A stretch of DNA of 64,000 nt from Malonomonas rubra DSM 5091 (GCF_900142125.1 NZ_FQZT01000001.1:434001-498000), one strand, 5' to 3'. Counted from the stretch's first letter, positions 53,521 through 63,551 are shown. Program-made: numbers and translations. The notes: generated by a model from the letters alone, not told the origin.

Positions 53521-54810
53521 TCAATCAATGTAATATGAAATTCGTCGCAGAGTTCTCTCGGTTGCACCGGTATTTTCTGCAATCAGCGAGCGACCGGCTT
53601 GTCCCATGGCACGACAGCGGATCGGGTCATCGAAAAGTTTTCGAACTTGTTGGCCTAACTCCTGAGCGCTATTGACTTTGACTCCAGCACCGGCACGGAT
53701 CAACTTTTCCGAGATTTCGCGGAAATTCTGAACATGCCTGCCGAATAGTACTGGTTTGGACAACAGCGAGGCTTCCAGCAGGTTGTGACCACCGACCGGA
53801 ACCAGGCTGCCTCCGACAAAAACCAGATCAGCTACCGCGTAGAGATTGAGCACTTCTCCCAAGGTGTCTATCAGCAATACCTGACCGCTGGCAAACGCAG
53901 TCTGATCTTCACTCAACGCGCTACGTAAACGACTTTCTATCCTTTGCTCATCCACCAGTACCTGCACCTCGCGACAACGCTCTGGGTGCCGCGGGATAAC
54001 AACCAGAAGCAGCTCCCTGTTTTCATCGAGCAGTTCGCGATAAAGAGAAATCAAAAGTTTCTCTTCCCCAGCGTGAGTGCTGCCGGCAACAAGAATCGGT
54101 AAGTTTTCCGGCAAGCGATATTCCTGTCTCAACCTTGCCAGATCATCACCAGTTAACTCTTTCAATTCATGGTCGTACTTCAAATTCCCGGTATTTTCAA
54201 CCCTCCGAGTTTCCGCACCTAACTGGCTGATCCGTTCCGCATCAACCTGTGACTGCATGCAAAACGCAGAAAAGCACTCCAGCAGAGGCCGTAATAGAGG
54301 CCGGAAAAAACGGTAACGAGGATAAGAGCGATCGGACAAACGGCCATTAACCAGCACCAGCGGGATATTCAGCAAATTTGCTTGCCGGACAAAGTTTGGC
54401 CAGATTTCCGTTTCAACAATGGCAACCAACTCCGGCTTGACCTGCTGAAAAACCCTGCGAACAACCCAGGAAAAATCGAAGGGAAAAAACAGACAAAAAT
54501 CGACTTCACTCAAACCTTTTGCGACAGCGTGGCCAGTTTCTGTCACATTTGTCACCAGGATTTTATGTTCTGGATATTTCTGTTTCAATTGCTTCAGCAA
54601 CGGTACTGCGGCTCGGGTTTCGCCAACCGAAACGGCATGCACCCAGAAAATCCTTTTCCCCTGCAGCCATTCCAGTTGTTCAGGAGAAAAACGCCCCAAA
54701 CGCTCCCTGATACCACGCCGACTCTTGCCATAACGCAAACCTCGCAGCAGGTAATAGGGTACCAGCACCAAGCTGACCAGCACCAATAGAGCGTTATACA
54801 GCAGATACAC
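53521..54810 (-). CDS. waaA: Kdo transferase WaaA (KdtA)
   Basis: 429 residues from a GTG at 54810 with GGAGG at 6 bases; E. coli WaaA has 425. The alternative GTG nine codons upstream lacks that site. Features: N-terminal membrane anchor LLYNALLVLVSLVLVPYY, FWVHAVSVGETRAAVPLL, VETEIWPNFVRQ, AGSTHAGEEKLL and FVGGSLVPVGGHNLLEAS. It adds Kdo (one or two units cannot be predicted) to the lipid A precursor. The start lies inside the end of the preceding acyltransferase gene (17-base overlap). Confidence 0.95.
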   Translation of the reverse strand: MYLLYNALLVLVSLVLVPYYLLRGLRYGKSRRGIRERLGRFSPEQLEWLQGKRIFWVHAVSVGETRAAVPLLKQLKQKYPEHKILVTNVTETGHAVAKGLSEVDFCLFFPFDFSWVVRRVFQQVKPELVAIVETEIWPNFVRQANLLNIPLVLVNGRLSDRSYPRYRFFRPLLRPLLECFSAFCMQSQVDAERISQLGAETRRVENTGNLKYDHELKELTGDDLARLRQEYRLPENLPILVAGSTHAGEEKLLISLYRELLDENRELLLVVIPRHPERCREVQVLVDEQRIESRLRSALSEDQTAFASGQVLLIDTLGEVLNLYAVADLVFVGGSLVPVGGHNLLEASLLSKPVLFGRHVQNFREISEKLIRAGAGVKVNSAQELGQQVRKLFDDPIRCRAMGQAGRSLIAENTGATERTLRRISYYID

Positions 54811-55459
54811 CGTGAGCCTCCAAACACGCTTTAGCACGCAACTGATTCTCTTCCATTGCAGCGATCAAGCGATCACGAAAAGCATCCACGCCCTCATCAC
54901 GCTCAAAAATCACCGGCTCGCCAAAAGCATAGACGACGCGTCCAAAGGGATAAGGGAGAATAAACTTGTCCCAGGATGCAAAGCGATGACCACGGCTACA
55001 GGCAAAGGCCATCGGCACCACCGGTCGCCCTCCGAGCCTCGCGAGTTGCACAACACCGTCTTTCAGCTCGTGGCGCGGTCCCTTCGGACCATCAGGAGTG
55101 ATCACCAGATCAACATCTTCCTTGGCCAAAGCAACCATCTCTTTGAAGGCAGCTTTGGCTCCTCGCGAAGAGGACCCGCGAACCGCCTGTTGCCCGAAAA
55201 AATTCATCACACGTGCAATCAACTCACCATCTTTCGAAGAACTGATCAGTATCTTGCTCCCCGGCCCACGATACCCCATCGCCATCAGCAGCAGTTGATC
55301 GTGCCAGAAAGCGAGAATCAGGTGTTTGCCTGCATTCCAGATTGCCTTTGGATGCTCCTCACCAACAAACTCAACCCGGTTCATCTGGTACAATAAACGG
55401 ATAATCAACGATGCCAAAGGCGGAGCCAGTTTGAGCAGCAAACGATCTGAAAAACCCAT
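54794..55459 (-). CDS. DUF374/lysophospholipid acyltransferase-like protein
   Basis: 221 residues, the size of DUF374 proteins, which belong to the PlsC-type acyltransferase superfamily. ILAFWHDQLLLMAMGY, GSKILISSSKDGELIARV, FFGQQAVRGSSSRGAK and ITPDGPKGPRHELKDGVVQLA are the family blocks; the HD pair in FWHDQ is the likely acyl-transfer dyad. It overlaps the msbA stop by one base (TGATG). Its place between msbA and waaA suggests lipid A or outer-membrane lipid acylation, but the substrate is not established. Confidence 0.85.
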   Translation of the reverse strand: MGFSDRLLLKLAPPLASLIIRLLYQMNRVEFVGEEHPKAIWNAGKHLILAFWHDQLLLMAMGYRGPGSKILISSSKDGELIARVMNFFGQQAVRGSSSRGAKAAFKEMVALAKEDVDLVITPDGPKGPRHELKDGVVQLARLGGRPVVPMAFACSRGHRFASWDKFILPYPFGRVVYAFGEPVIFERDEGVDAFRDRLIAAMEENQLRAKACLEAHGVSAV

Positions 55460-57198
55460 CAGTTCTGCTCCTGGAACTGCATATTGTACAACCGCTTGTA
55501 TAAACCGTTATGCGCAAGTAATTGCTGGTGGGTACCCTGCTCCTTGAGTTGCCCAGCTTCCAACACCAGGATTCGATCGGCATTCATAACAGTCGAAAGA
55601 CGGTGAGCAATAATAAAAGTCGTTCTGTTTCGCATCAGGTTGGAAAGCGCCCGCTGAACAACAGCTTCGCTTTCGGTGTCCAGTGCACTAGTGGCCTCAT
55701 CCAGCAGCAAAATCGGCGCATCTCGCAGTATTGCCCGGGCAATACAGATTCGTTGCCGCTGGCCGCCCGACAGACGAACACCTCGGTCACCAATTACCGT
55801 CTCATAGCCTTCCGGCATTTCCTGGATGAACTCATCTGCATAGGCCATTCTGGCAGCCTCGTAGACCTCTTCTTCACTAGCACCCGGCCGGCCATAACGA
55901 ATATTATTCAGCAGACTATCGTGAAACAGGAAGGTCTCTTGATCAACCAGAGCCAGTTGCTCTTTGAGGCTGTTCTGGGTCACTGCACAGATATCCTGAC
56001 CATCGATCTGTATTTTCCCTCGTGTCGGTTCGTAAAAGCGCGCCAGCAAACCAATTAACGTTGACTTGCCCGCCCCACTTGGTCCGACCAGTGCGACCAC
56101 TTGCCCCGGCTCCACGCTAACAGAAAAGTTCTTCAATACCAGTTCATCATCGTAGCCGAAATCGACCCGGTCAAACTGAACATAGCCTTTACTAAGTGGT
56201 AATTTTTCGGCATCGACCGCATCGACGATATCAGCCTGAAGATCAAGTAAATCAAAAACACGTTCAGCCGCTCCGATGGCCTTCTGGATAACGTTGTTGG
56301 TTTTCACCAGGCGTTTGACTGGCCCGTACATCATCCCCATTGCCGCGATAAAGGATAACAATTCCCCTTGCGTGATAGCCCCCGACATAACCCGCTGGAT
56401 ACCGTACCAGAGCACACCTGCAGCACCGAAAGAGGCCAGCACTTCCATGATCGGCGCAGTCGCTACATCGTATTTGATAATCTTCTTAATTCGCCGATAA
56501 TAAGTCTTGTTCTCATCGAAGAATTTCTTTTTTTCAGCCTCTTCAGCACCAAAAGCTTTCACCACTTTGATGCCACTAAACGATTCATGCAGGATACTGG
56601 TGAGCACGCCGATATTTGCCAGACTTTTGCGGACATATTTTTTAATTTGGCGGCCGATGTGGCTTGCAGGAAAAATTGCCAGTGGCAAGACGGTAAAAGC
56701 GAGGACCGCCAAACGCCAGTCGTTGTAAAACAGCAGTCCGACCAAACCGACCAAGGTCAGAGTTTCGCGCACCACCACGACGATTTCATCGACAGCTGAC
56801 TTCTGCAACATGCCGACATCGTTGATAATACGTGAAACAAGAGTTCCAGAGGGGGTGCGAGAAAAATATCCCATGGAAAGTTCAACCGAGTGGCTGTAAA
56901 GATCATTGCGCAGATCCTGCACGACCAGCTGGCCGGCCGTTTTTATGAAGTACTCTTGAACATACCTCGAAATCCCTTTCAGCAATGCCAGGCCGACCAC
57001 AACCAAGGGGACCAGGTTGACCAGCACCATATCTTCTGCCGCCAGAACATAATCGACCAGTGGTTGCACCAACTTGGCAACAGCCACATCGGTTCCGGCC
57101 ACACCAAGTGATGCAAGCATCGCAAATACGATACGGCGAGCATAGGGTTTAGAATAAACCAGCAGGCGACGATAAACCTGCACTGATTGCTTTGCCAC
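55459..57198 (-). CDS. msbA: Lipid A export ABC transporter MsbA
   Basis: 579 residues: six-helix exporter domain (~1-310) then an ATPase domain. Walker A GPSGAGKSTL, Q-loop near LVDQETFLFHDS, signature LSGGQRQRICIARA and Walker B ILLLDEATSALD are complete. As a homodimer it flips core-lipid A across the inner membrane. It lies downstream of lpxB (5-base gap) and upstream of the acyltransferase, so flipping and biosynthesis are co-expressed. Confidence 0.93.
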   Translation of the reverse strand: MAKQSVQVYRRLLVYSKPYARRIVFAMLASLGVAGTDVAVAKLVQPLVDYVLAAEDMVLVNLVPLVVVGLALLKGISRYVQEYFIKTAGQLVVQDLRNDLYSHSVELSMGYFSRTPSGTLVSRIINDVGMLQKSAVDEIVVVVRETLTLVGLVGLLFYNDWRLAVLAFTVLPLAIFPASHIGRQIKKYVRKSLANIGVLTSILHESFSGIKVVKAFGAEEAEKKKFFDENKTYYRRIKKIIKYDVATAPIMEVLASFGAAGVLWYGIQRVMSGAITQGELLSFIAAMGMMYGPVKRLVKTNNVIQKAIGAAERVFDLLDLQADIVDAVDAEKLPLSKGYVQFDRVDFGYDDELVLKNFSVSVEPGQVVALVGPSGAGKSTLIGLLARFYEPTRGKIQIDGQDICAVTQNSLKEQLALVDQETFLFHDSLLNNIRYGRPGASEEEVYEAARMAYADEFIQEMPEGYETVIGDRGVRLSGGQRQRICIARAILRDAPILLLDEATSALDTESEAVVQRALSNLMRNRTTFIIAHRLSTVMNADRILVLEAGQLKEQGTHQQLLAHNGLYKRLYNMQFQEQN

Positions 57199-57203
57199 TT
57201 AAA

Positions 57204-58373
57204 TTATTTCCCTCTTTGCGCGACCAATTCCGCCACTATCCGAGCCACCCGTTCTGAGCAACCGGGCTCGCCCATTTTCTTTTGCACCAAGCTCAATCCG
57301 TCAAGCAGGTCCTGCCGATAAGCAGCGTCATCAAGGATGCGTATCGTTTCGCGACAAAGCCGTTCAGGTGTCGCGTCGTTTTGCAGCAACTCGCGGACAA
57401 CTGTTTTTCCTGCCACAATATTCGGCAAACCAACATGATCGACATTGATCAACCTTCTACCGATCTCGTAACTAAGTGGAGAAACCTTATAAAGAATGAC
57501 CATCGGGGTGCCTGCCAAAGCAATCTGCAGCGTGACAGTTCCCGACACAGTCAGCACAGCGTCACAAGCAGCAGCAACTTCATAAATATTTTCATTCACG
57601 ACAGTCACCGGCAAACCTGAAGCAGCAATCTCCCGATCAAAATATTCAAACGACAATGATGGAGCGACAGGCAACAAAAACTTCACCTGCGGTTTAAGTT
57701 CGGCAAGCTTTCTGGCAGTTTCGAGCAAAGTCGGAAAGATGTATTTGATCTCACTTTGCCGGCTACCTGGGAAAATCCCGACAATTTTATCTCGTGCTGA
57801 AACGTTCAGCTGCGAACGCAAAGTGCCTTCCGGCTCGTTAGCGACAAATTCGTCCAGCAGCGGATTCCCAACATAATCAGCCTGCAATCCAAAAGGCCGA
57901 TAGATTTCCGGTTCGAAGGGGAAAATCAATGCAATCCGATCGACCCGTTCGGCGATAATTTTAGCCCGCCCTTTACGCCATGCCCAGACTTTCGGGCTAA
58001 TGTAGTAAAGCACTGGAACACCAAGGTTCTTTGCCACCTTGGCAAGACGCAGGTTAAAATCGGGAAAGTCGATCAGCACCAAAAGGTCGGGACGTTGTTT
58101 CCCCTGCATAAGCTGTTTCAGCTGACGAAAACGCGCAAACAGACGTGGCAGCTGGCCGAAAACCTCAACCAGTCCCATAACCGACAAGTCATCGGACGGG
58201 AAAATAATCTCACAGCCTGTCGCCCGCATCCGTTCTCCACCGACTCCAAAAAATTTCAAATGCGGATAATCTTTAGCTGCAGATTTAAGTAAATTGCTCC
58301 CGTGCAAATCCCCAGAGGATTCACCGGCAACAATCATCACTTTCTTATCTTTCAAAGGCTGATCCACTGCCAT
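57204..58373 (-). CDS. lpxB: Lipid-A-disaccharide synthase
   Basis: 389 residues, GT19 family. VMIVAGESSGDLHGSNLL is the LpxB N-terminus; IFPFEPEIYRPFGLQADYVGNPLLD, GIFPGSRQSEIKYIFP and LTVSGTVTLQIAL are further family blocks. It couples UDP-2,3-diacylglucosamine and lipid X. ATG 58373 is chosen by family length. It is separated from lpxA by a terminator-like hairpin rather than by lpxI. Confidence 0.95.
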   Translation of the reverse strand: MAVDQPLKDKKVMIVAGESSGDLHGSNLLKSAAKDYPHLKFFGVGGERMRATGCEIIFPSDDLSVMGLVEVFGQLPRLFARFRQLKQLMQGKQRPDLLVLIDFPDFNLRLAKVAKNLGVPVLYYISPKVWAWRKGRAKIIAERVDRIALIFPFEPEIYRPFGLQADYVGNPLLDEFVANEPEGTLRSQLNVSARDKIVGIFPGSRQSEIKYIFPTLLETARKLAELKPQVKFLLPVAPSLSFEYFDREIAASGLPVTVVNENIYEVAAACDAVLTVSGTVTLQIALAGTPMVILYKVSPLSYEIGRRLINVDHVGLPNIVAGKTVVRELLQNDATPERLCRETIRILDDAAYRQDLLDGLSLVQKKMGEPGCSERVARIVAELVAQRGK

Positions 58374-58383
58374 ATTTCTTCGC

Positions 58384-58420
58384 CACAAAAAGAAAAGGCG
58401 AGACCCGAACCGGCTCTCGC
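58384..58420 (-). terminator. Terminator-like hairpin between lpxA and lpxB
   Basis: Stem GCGAGA (58398-58403) with TCTCGC (58415-58420), extended inward by CCG/CGG; on the minus strand it is followed by CTTTTCTTTTTG. It could lower lpxB-msbA expression relative to the genes upstream. Confidence 0.7.
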
Positions 58421-58450
58421 TTTTTCACTTAATAATGCAGTGCCCTGAAG

Positions 58451-59224
58451 CTAGCGCGCCAGTCCGCGTGTACTCTTTTTCAAGAAGGCGACATAAGTTG
58501 CCACTTCATCGGCATCGGTGTTCAAATCGGCTTCGATTTGGACAATCGCCTCTTCCAGTTTCAGATTTGAGCGGAACACCAGCTTGTACATCTTTTTGAT
58601 GTTGGACAGCGCCTCGGAGCTGTAACCTCGTCGTTTCAGACCGGTCAAATTGACACCGACAGTTGTCGCACGATCGCCCTGAACTATGGAGTAAGGAGCA
58701 ACATCCTGCGCAATCATCGAACCACCGCTAGCCATAACATGACAGCCGATGCGAGTAAACTGATGAACTGCTGACAAACCTCCTAAAATAGCAAACTCAT
58801 CAACCTCGACATGACCGGCCAAAGTTGCTCCATTAGCAAGGATAACGTGATCTTTGACAATGCAGTCGTGAGCAACGTGGGAATAGGCCATAAGCAGGTT
58901 GTCACTGCCAACAGTTGTTACACCGCCACCATCTTCAGTTCCCAGATGAATAGTAACAAACTCGCGAATTTTGTTGCGATCACCGATCTGCAGTGTCGAT
59001 TCTTCCCCATGAAATTTCAGGTCTTGCGGAACGGCGCCGACAGAAGCAAACTGAAAAATCTGATTCTCTTCACCGATTTCGGTCCGACCTTCGATCACGG
59101 CATGCGGCCCAACGGTCGTACCGGCGCCAATCGAAACATTTTCGCCAATAACTGCATAAGGGCCAACGCTTACGGTCGAATCGAGTTTAGCTCCGGGTGC
59201 AATAATTGCTGTCGGATGAATCAT
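58451..59224 (-). CDS. lpxA: UDP-N-acetylglucosamine acyltransferase LpxA
   Basis: 257 residues. The left-handed beta-helix is shown by hexapeptide repeats (IHPTAIIAPGAKLDSTVSVG onwards), and GLSAVHQFTRIG contains the catalytic His. The helical C-terminus (LKRRGYSSEALSNIKK) is typical. It adds a 3-hydroxyacyl chain to UDP-GlcNAc O3 in the first step of lipid A synthesis. ATG 59224 has TTGGAG at ~6 bases; the frame's first Met (59236) has no such site. Confidence 0.95.
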   Translation of the reverse strand: MIHPTAIIAPGAKLDSTVSVGPYAVIGENVSIGAGTTVGPHAVIEGRTEIGEENQIFQFASVGAVPQDLKFHGEESTLQIGDRNKIREFVTIHLGTEDGGGVTTVGSDNLLMAYSHVAHDCIVKDHVILANGATLAGHVEVDEFAILGGLSAVHQFTRIGCHVMASGGSMIAQDVAPYSIVQGDRATTVGVNLTGLKRRGYSSEALSNIKKMYKLVFRSNLKLEEAIVQIEADLNTDADEVATYVAFLKKSTRGLAR

Positions 59225-59242
59225 GGAGTACTCCAATCCTGT

Positions 59243-59680
59243 TTATTTATCCGCGAAAGTTGCTTTCAGCTCCGCTTGAGCGACGAGGGTATCGCCAACA
59301 TAAGCCTTCCCCTCGAACTGGTAGATTCCCCGGCGTTTCGACACCAGGTCAAGTTCCATACGCAGGACATCTCCCGGCAGAACCGGCTTGCGGAAACGTG
59401 CTTTTTCAATACCGACGAAGTAAGTCACCTTGTCGTCACCAACCTCATCGACAACTGAAACATAAGCACCGCCAACCTGTGCCATAGCCTCAACAATCAG
59501 CACACCCGGCATAATCGGGTGCTCCGGGAAGTGCCCCTGAAAAAACGGTTCGTTGATCGTGACGTTCTTGTAACCGAAAACCCGCTTTCCCTCTTCCATC
59601 TCCTCCAAGCTGTCTACCAGCAGAAAAGGATAGCGGTGGGGCAAAACAGACATGATTTCAGTCGTATTCATCTTCAGCAT
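59243..59680 (-). CDS. fabZ: 3-hydroxyacyl-[acyl-carrier-protein] dehydratase FabZ
   Basis: 145 residues of hot-dog fold. LPHRYPFLLVD, FFQGHFPEHPIMPGVLIVEAMAQ with the active-site His and Glu, and VDEVGDDKVTYFVGIEKARFRKPV are typical. It removes water from 3-hydroxyacyl-ACP, competing with LpxA/LpxD for substrate, and the gene sits between the two as in most Gram-negatives. GGAGG at 8 bases supports ATG 59680. Confidence 0.95.
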   Translation of the reverse strand: MLKMNTTEIMSVLPHRYPFLLVDSLEEMEEGKRVFGYKNVTINEPFFQGHFPEHPIMPGVLIVEAMAQVGGAYVSVVDEVGDDKVTYFVGIEKARFRKPVLPGDVLRMELDLVSKRRGIYQFEGKAYVGDTLVAQAELKATFADK

Positions 59681-59682
59681 TT

Positions 59683-60717
59683 TTAATCCTCCTTCACCTG
59701 GGCTTCAAGCTCAGCCAGGCGTTTCTTCAATTTTTGCAATTCTTTGCGCATTTCCGGGACTTTCGGCAAAGACATCGTCATTTTCAACCATTCCTTGTGA
59801 GGAACCGGCGGCAGGCCGCTAAGTAATTGATTAGAATCAACGTTACCGGTAACCCCAGTACGACCACCAAGAGTCACATTATCACCTACCGTCACATGGC
59901 CGGCGACTGCTGTCTGACCGCCAAAAGTACAGTGATTACCAACTTTACTGCTACCTGCGACACCACAATGGGACACTAGAAGGCAATCTTCACCGATGTC
60001 TGCATTGTGACCGATCTGCACAAGGTTATCAAACTTGGTGCCGCGACCGATGCGGGTGACACCCATGGCAGCACGATCAACACAGCTGCAAGCACCGATC
60101 TCGACATCGTCTTCCAAAACAACAATTCCGACCTGCGGAATTTTGTAATAGCTACTGCCGTCCGGGGCAAAACCGAAACCATCTGCACCGATAACCGCAG
60201 AAGGCTGCAGGATAACCCGATTGCCCAAACGACAACCTTCCCGTACGATGGCACCAGCGTGCAACAGGCAGTTTTCACCGATCACCACATCAGCATAAAC
60301 AACAACCCCCGGATGCAGCACCGTCCCTGCACCAACTTTCACATTTTCGCCAATAACAGCACCTGGATAAACTGAAACACCGTCGCCCAACTCTGCAGTT
60401 TCGGCAACATGCGCACCCTGCATGATACCCTTCGGAGCAGTGCTCTCACCCTGCAGAAAAGTCAGAATCTTTGCGAATGCCAGATAAGGGTTCTCAGTAA
60501 CTAGCAGGTTCATATCTGGCGCTTCAAGCCCAGGAGCAACAATCACCGCCGAAGCCTGACAATCTTTCAGCTTCGACAGATACTTGGGATTGGCAACAAA
60601 AGTGATATCGCCCGCTTGCGCCTGGTCGATCGGGAAAACCCGACGTATCTCCAACGTCGGGTCACCCTGCAATTCTGCACCGATCAGTTCGGCCAGTTGC
60701 TGTAAAGTCGCACTCAT
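59683..60717 (-). CDS. lpxD: UDP-3-O-(3-hydroxyacyl)glucosamine N-acyltransferase LpxD
   Basis: 344 residues. The uridine-binding N-terminal domain ([31 protein letters not shown]) precedes the beta-helix repeats; [31 protein letters not shown] holds the catalytic His. The C-terminus is a helix ([15 protein letters not shown]). It N-acylates UDP-3-O-acylglucosamine. It is 2 bases from skp and 2 bases from fabZ. Confidence 0.95.
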   Translation of the reverse strand: MSATLQQLAELIGAELQGDPTLEIRRVFPIDQAQAGDITFVANPKYLSKLKDCQASAVIVAPGLEAPDMNLLVTENPYLAFAKILTFLQGESTAPKGIMQGAHVAETAELGDGVSVYPGAVIGENVKVGAGTVLHPGVVVYADVVIGENCLLHAGAIVREGCRLGNRVILQPSAVIGADGFGFAPDGSSYYKIPQVGIVVLEDDVEIGACSCVDRAAMGVTRIGRGTKFDNLVQIGHNADIGEDCLLVSHCGVAGSSKVGNHCTFGGQTAVAGHVTVGDNVTLGGRTGVTGNVDSNQLLSGLPPVPHKEWLKMTMSLPKVPEMRKELQKLKKRLAELEAQVKED

Positions 60718-60719
60718 GA

Positions 60720-61226
60720 TTATTGGGCTGCGTCAAACGCTTTGATCAGCTCGTCGGTCAGGTCAACACTTTTATCGGCGTAAATAACCGCTCCCTCATT
60801 TTTCTCCAGGATCATCTGGTAGCCACCGTCTTTTCCAAGCGTCTGCAGGATTTCAAACAACCGGTTCAGAATTTTCTTAGTCGCATCGGCATCACGCTGC
60901 TGCAGTTCCTCTTTGACGTCCTTCTGGAAACGCTGCAGTTCTTTGATGTTCTGCTGGAATTCGCGTTCTTTTTGCGCCTTGGCACTGTCGGACAAAAGCA
61001 CCGCCTGCTTCTCAAGTTCGTCCTTCATCTTTTGCAGATCGTCCTGCTTGGCTTTAAATTCGTCCTCATATTTTTTTACCTGTGCAGCGATTTCATTCTT
61101 TGCAGCCACACCTGCCATTGACAAGTTCAATGCTTTCTGCAGATCAACGTAAGCTATTTTCATTTCAGCCATGGCCGGAACAGCAAATAGCATCAACGAA
61201 ACCAGAGCAACGATAATTTTCTTCAT
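60720..61226 (-). CDS. skp: OmpH/Skp-family periplasmic chaperone
   Basis: 168 residues with a signal peptide ([21 protein letters not shown]). The mature protein begins [12 protein letters not shown] and continues as a long helical hairpin ([20 protein letters not shown]..., [18 protein letters not shown]), the jellyfish arms of Skp. It carries unfolded outer-membrane proteins to BamA, which is encoded just upstream. Confidence 0.93.
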   Translation of the reverse strand: MKKIIVALVSLMLFAVPAMAEMKIAYVDLQKALNLSMAGVAAKNEIAAQVKKYEDEFKAKQDDLQKMKDELEKQAVLLSDSAKAQKEREFQQNIKELQRFQKDVKEELQQRDADATKKILNRLFEILQTLGKDGGYQMILEKNEGAVIYADKSVDLTDELIKAFDAAQ

Positions 61227-61250
61227 TCTTTTTCTCCTGTTTTAAGTCGC

Positions 61251-63488
61251 TTAAAAAGGTTTACCAATCGTAAATTCAAAAACAGACTGATCTTCATCAT
61301 CGCGGGGATCAAGGTTGTAACCCCACTCGAAACGGAGCGGCCCCAACGGGCTGTTCCAGCGGATACCGGCTCCAGCACTGTGGCGCCAGTCCGAACCATA
61401 ATCTTCATGTTTCAGCCAGGCGTTGCCAATATCGTAAAACAACAAGCCTTTCAGGCCCATGCTTTTGGAAATGGGAAAAATAAATTCAAAGTTAAAATAA
61501 GCCATGGTTTCACCGCCGATGTATGTCCCCTCATCCTGCGGGCCAACCTCGCGGGTCTCAAAACCTCGCATGTTGCGAATACCGCCGAGAAAAAACTTTT
61601 CACCCAATGGCAAGCCATCGCTTTGTGTCTCAAAAACGGATCCTGTTTCACCATGCAACGAAAACACAGTTCCCCAGAACAATGGCCAGAAATGTCGATG
61701 TTCCAGAATTGTCTTAAGGAAATTCTCCGTCCCGCCGATGCCGGCATACTGCAAAGAGATGCTGGAAATACCGCCGGTGCTGGGATCCAGATGATAATCG
61801 GTGCTGTTACGTACAATTTCGCCTGTCAACGAGGAATGGGTCGAAGTTCCCTCGGCATCCAAAACGATAGCACTGGTGACACTTTCGTCAATATTGAGAA
61901 TTTCACTCTGTTCAAAGCGATAGGTCAGATAGCCCTTGGTATATTCCGCGATGCGATGGCCGGCCTTGAGTGCTCCACCGGTTCGGTTCTCATCGTAATC
62001 ATCATACTCACGCTCAGTTTTATAAACTTCCCCGCCAACAGTCCATTCCGTATCGAGGAAATATGGATCAGTCACACCTAAAGAAAAAGTATTAGAGCTC
62101 CCACTTAAGGCGGCTGAAAGCCTCAATTTCAAGCCCAGGCCAAGAAAGTTATCCTGGGTGATGGAACCCTGAGCAATGAAGCTATCAACTGAAGAATATC
62201 CAGCACCGATCGAGAAAGTTCCGGTCGGTTTTTCTTTGACATCGACATTCAGAACCGCTTGATTTTCAGCGCTGCCGGGGGCCTTGGTCACGTTGACCTC
62301 ATCGAAATAACCGAGGTTACGGACGCGGCGGTTTGCCTCCTTGATTTTGCTGGCGCTGTAGGTCTCTCCTTCGACGATCGGCACCTCACGCCGTACCACC
62401 TTGTCCCGGGTGCGGGTGTTGCCGCGCACATTGACTCGCTCGATGTAGATCTTCTCTCCCTGCTCGATATCGAACATCAGATCGATGGTCAGAGACTGCT
62501 TGTCCTTGTTGCTCAGCGGCGCAACGTTGACGTTGGCGTACCCTTCCTCAGCGTAGATATCTGTCAAAAGCTCGATGCTGCGATGCAGTTCGGAACGATT
62601 GAAAACATCGCCATTCCCCAGGCTGATATTCTCCAACAACTCCTCTTCCGATTTCAGCAAATCCCCCTTGACGCCTAGAGTACCAACTTTGTACTGATCT
62701 CCCTCGTCGACTTCAATCTCAATCAAGAAATAGCGATCTTTATCGATCAGCGACACCTTCGGCTGACGAACCTTGATGTCCATATAGCCTTTATCTTTAT
62801 AAGCCGCCTTGATCCGCTCGACATCCAATTCCAACGCATCCGGATTGTAAGCACCACGATCGGTCAACCAGGAAAGCCACCAGCGTTCCCGGTTTTCCAT
62901 AACATCTTTAAGATCATCGGCTTCGATAACTGTGTTACCGCTGAAACGAATTTCATCAATCAGAACTTTGTCGCCCTCGACAATATTGAAAACCAGGACC
63001 GCCTCGTTCCGTTCGTCGGTTTCCAGTTCCGCCTTAATATTTGCCGCATGATAGCCATCTTCAGCATAAGCGTTTTTTAGCGCGACAATACTTTCTCGCA
63101 CCTTGGCCTGGCTGTACATTGCCGGAACAGGCTGAACCACTCGCGAACGCAGCGTTTCTTCGGTAATCTCGTCTCGACCATCGAACCGGATGGTGCGCAC
63201 CAATGGCAGCTCACTGACAACGAAAGTAAGGACCTTCGCCCCTTGCACTTCGGTTAAGCGTGCAGAGATGTCCTCAAACCGTCCGAGAGAGAAGAGGTTA
63301 GCCATTGCAGCATCGATATCTTCCATTGAAACCTGATCGCCTGGCCGAATCGGTGTTGCCGCCAGAATGGTCGACGTTTCGATCCGGAGATTTCCCTCGA
63401 TTTCAACGGCAGAGACCTTGAAATCCTCCGCTGCGGCGATTGTTGACAACAGCACCAGGCAGAAAGTTATCAGTAGTTTTTTGAACAT
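61251..63488 (-). CDS. bamA: Outer membrane protein assembly factor BamA
   Basis: 745 residues. Signal peptide (FKKLLITFCLVLLSTIAAAED), five POTRA domains (~25-400) and a 16-strand beta barrel (~410-745) that ends in GKPF with the terminal Phe. The VRGF-type lid motif is present as NMRGFETREVGP. It inserts beta-barrel proteins in the outer membrane. ATG 63488 has GAGGG at 6 bases; the neighbouring ATG at 63494 is too close to that site. A consensus-like promoter precedes it. Confidence 0.95.
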   Translation of the reverse strand: MFKKLLITFCLVLLSTIAAAEDFKVSAVEIEGNLRIETSTILAATPIRPGDQVSMEDIDAAMANLFSLGRFEDISARLTEVQGAKVLTFVVSELPLVRTIRFDGRDEITEETLRSRVVQPVPAMYSQAKVRESIVALKNAYAEDGYHAANIKAELETDERNEAVLVFNIVEGDKVLIDEIRFSGNTVIEADDLKDVMENRERWWLSWLTDRGAYNPDALELDVERIKAAYKDKGYMDIKVRQPKVSLIDKDRYFLIEIEVDEGDQYKVGTLGVKGDLLKSEEELLENISLGNGDVFNRSELHRSIELLTDIYAEEGYANVNVAPLSNKDKQSLTIDLMFDIEQGEKIYIERVNVRGNTRTRDKVVRREVPIVEGETYSASKIKEANRRVRNLGYFDEVNVTKAPGSAENQAVLNVDVKEKPTGTFSIGAGYSSVDSFIAQGSITQDNFLGLGLKLRLSAALSGSSNTFSLGVTDPYFLDTEWTVGGEVYKTEREYDDYDENRTGGALKAGHRIAEYTKGYLTYRFEQSEILNIDESVTSAIVLDAEGTSTHSSLTGEIVRNSTDYHLDPSTGGISSISLQYAGIGGTENFLKTILEHRHFWPLFWGTVFSLHGETGSVFETQSDGLPLGEKFFLGGIRNMRGFETREVGPQDEGTYIGGETMAYFNFEFIFPISKSMGLKGLLFYDIGNAWLKHEDYGSDWRHSAGAGIRWNSPLGPLRFEWGYNLDPRDDEDQSVFEFTIGKPF

Positions 63489-63522
63489 CAACATCCCTCA
63501 GTTATGAGAAAACCAAATGGCG

Positions 63523-63551
63523 ATTATAAAAAAACGTCATTATGAGTTCAA
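63523..63551 (-). promoter_or_regulatory. Predicted sigma-70 promoter of bamA and the lipid A genes
   Basis: Minus strand TTGAAC (63546-63551), 17-base spacer, TATAAT (63523-63528), 35 bases before the bamA ATG. It could drive bamA and the genes after it independently of lolD. Confidence 0.7.
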
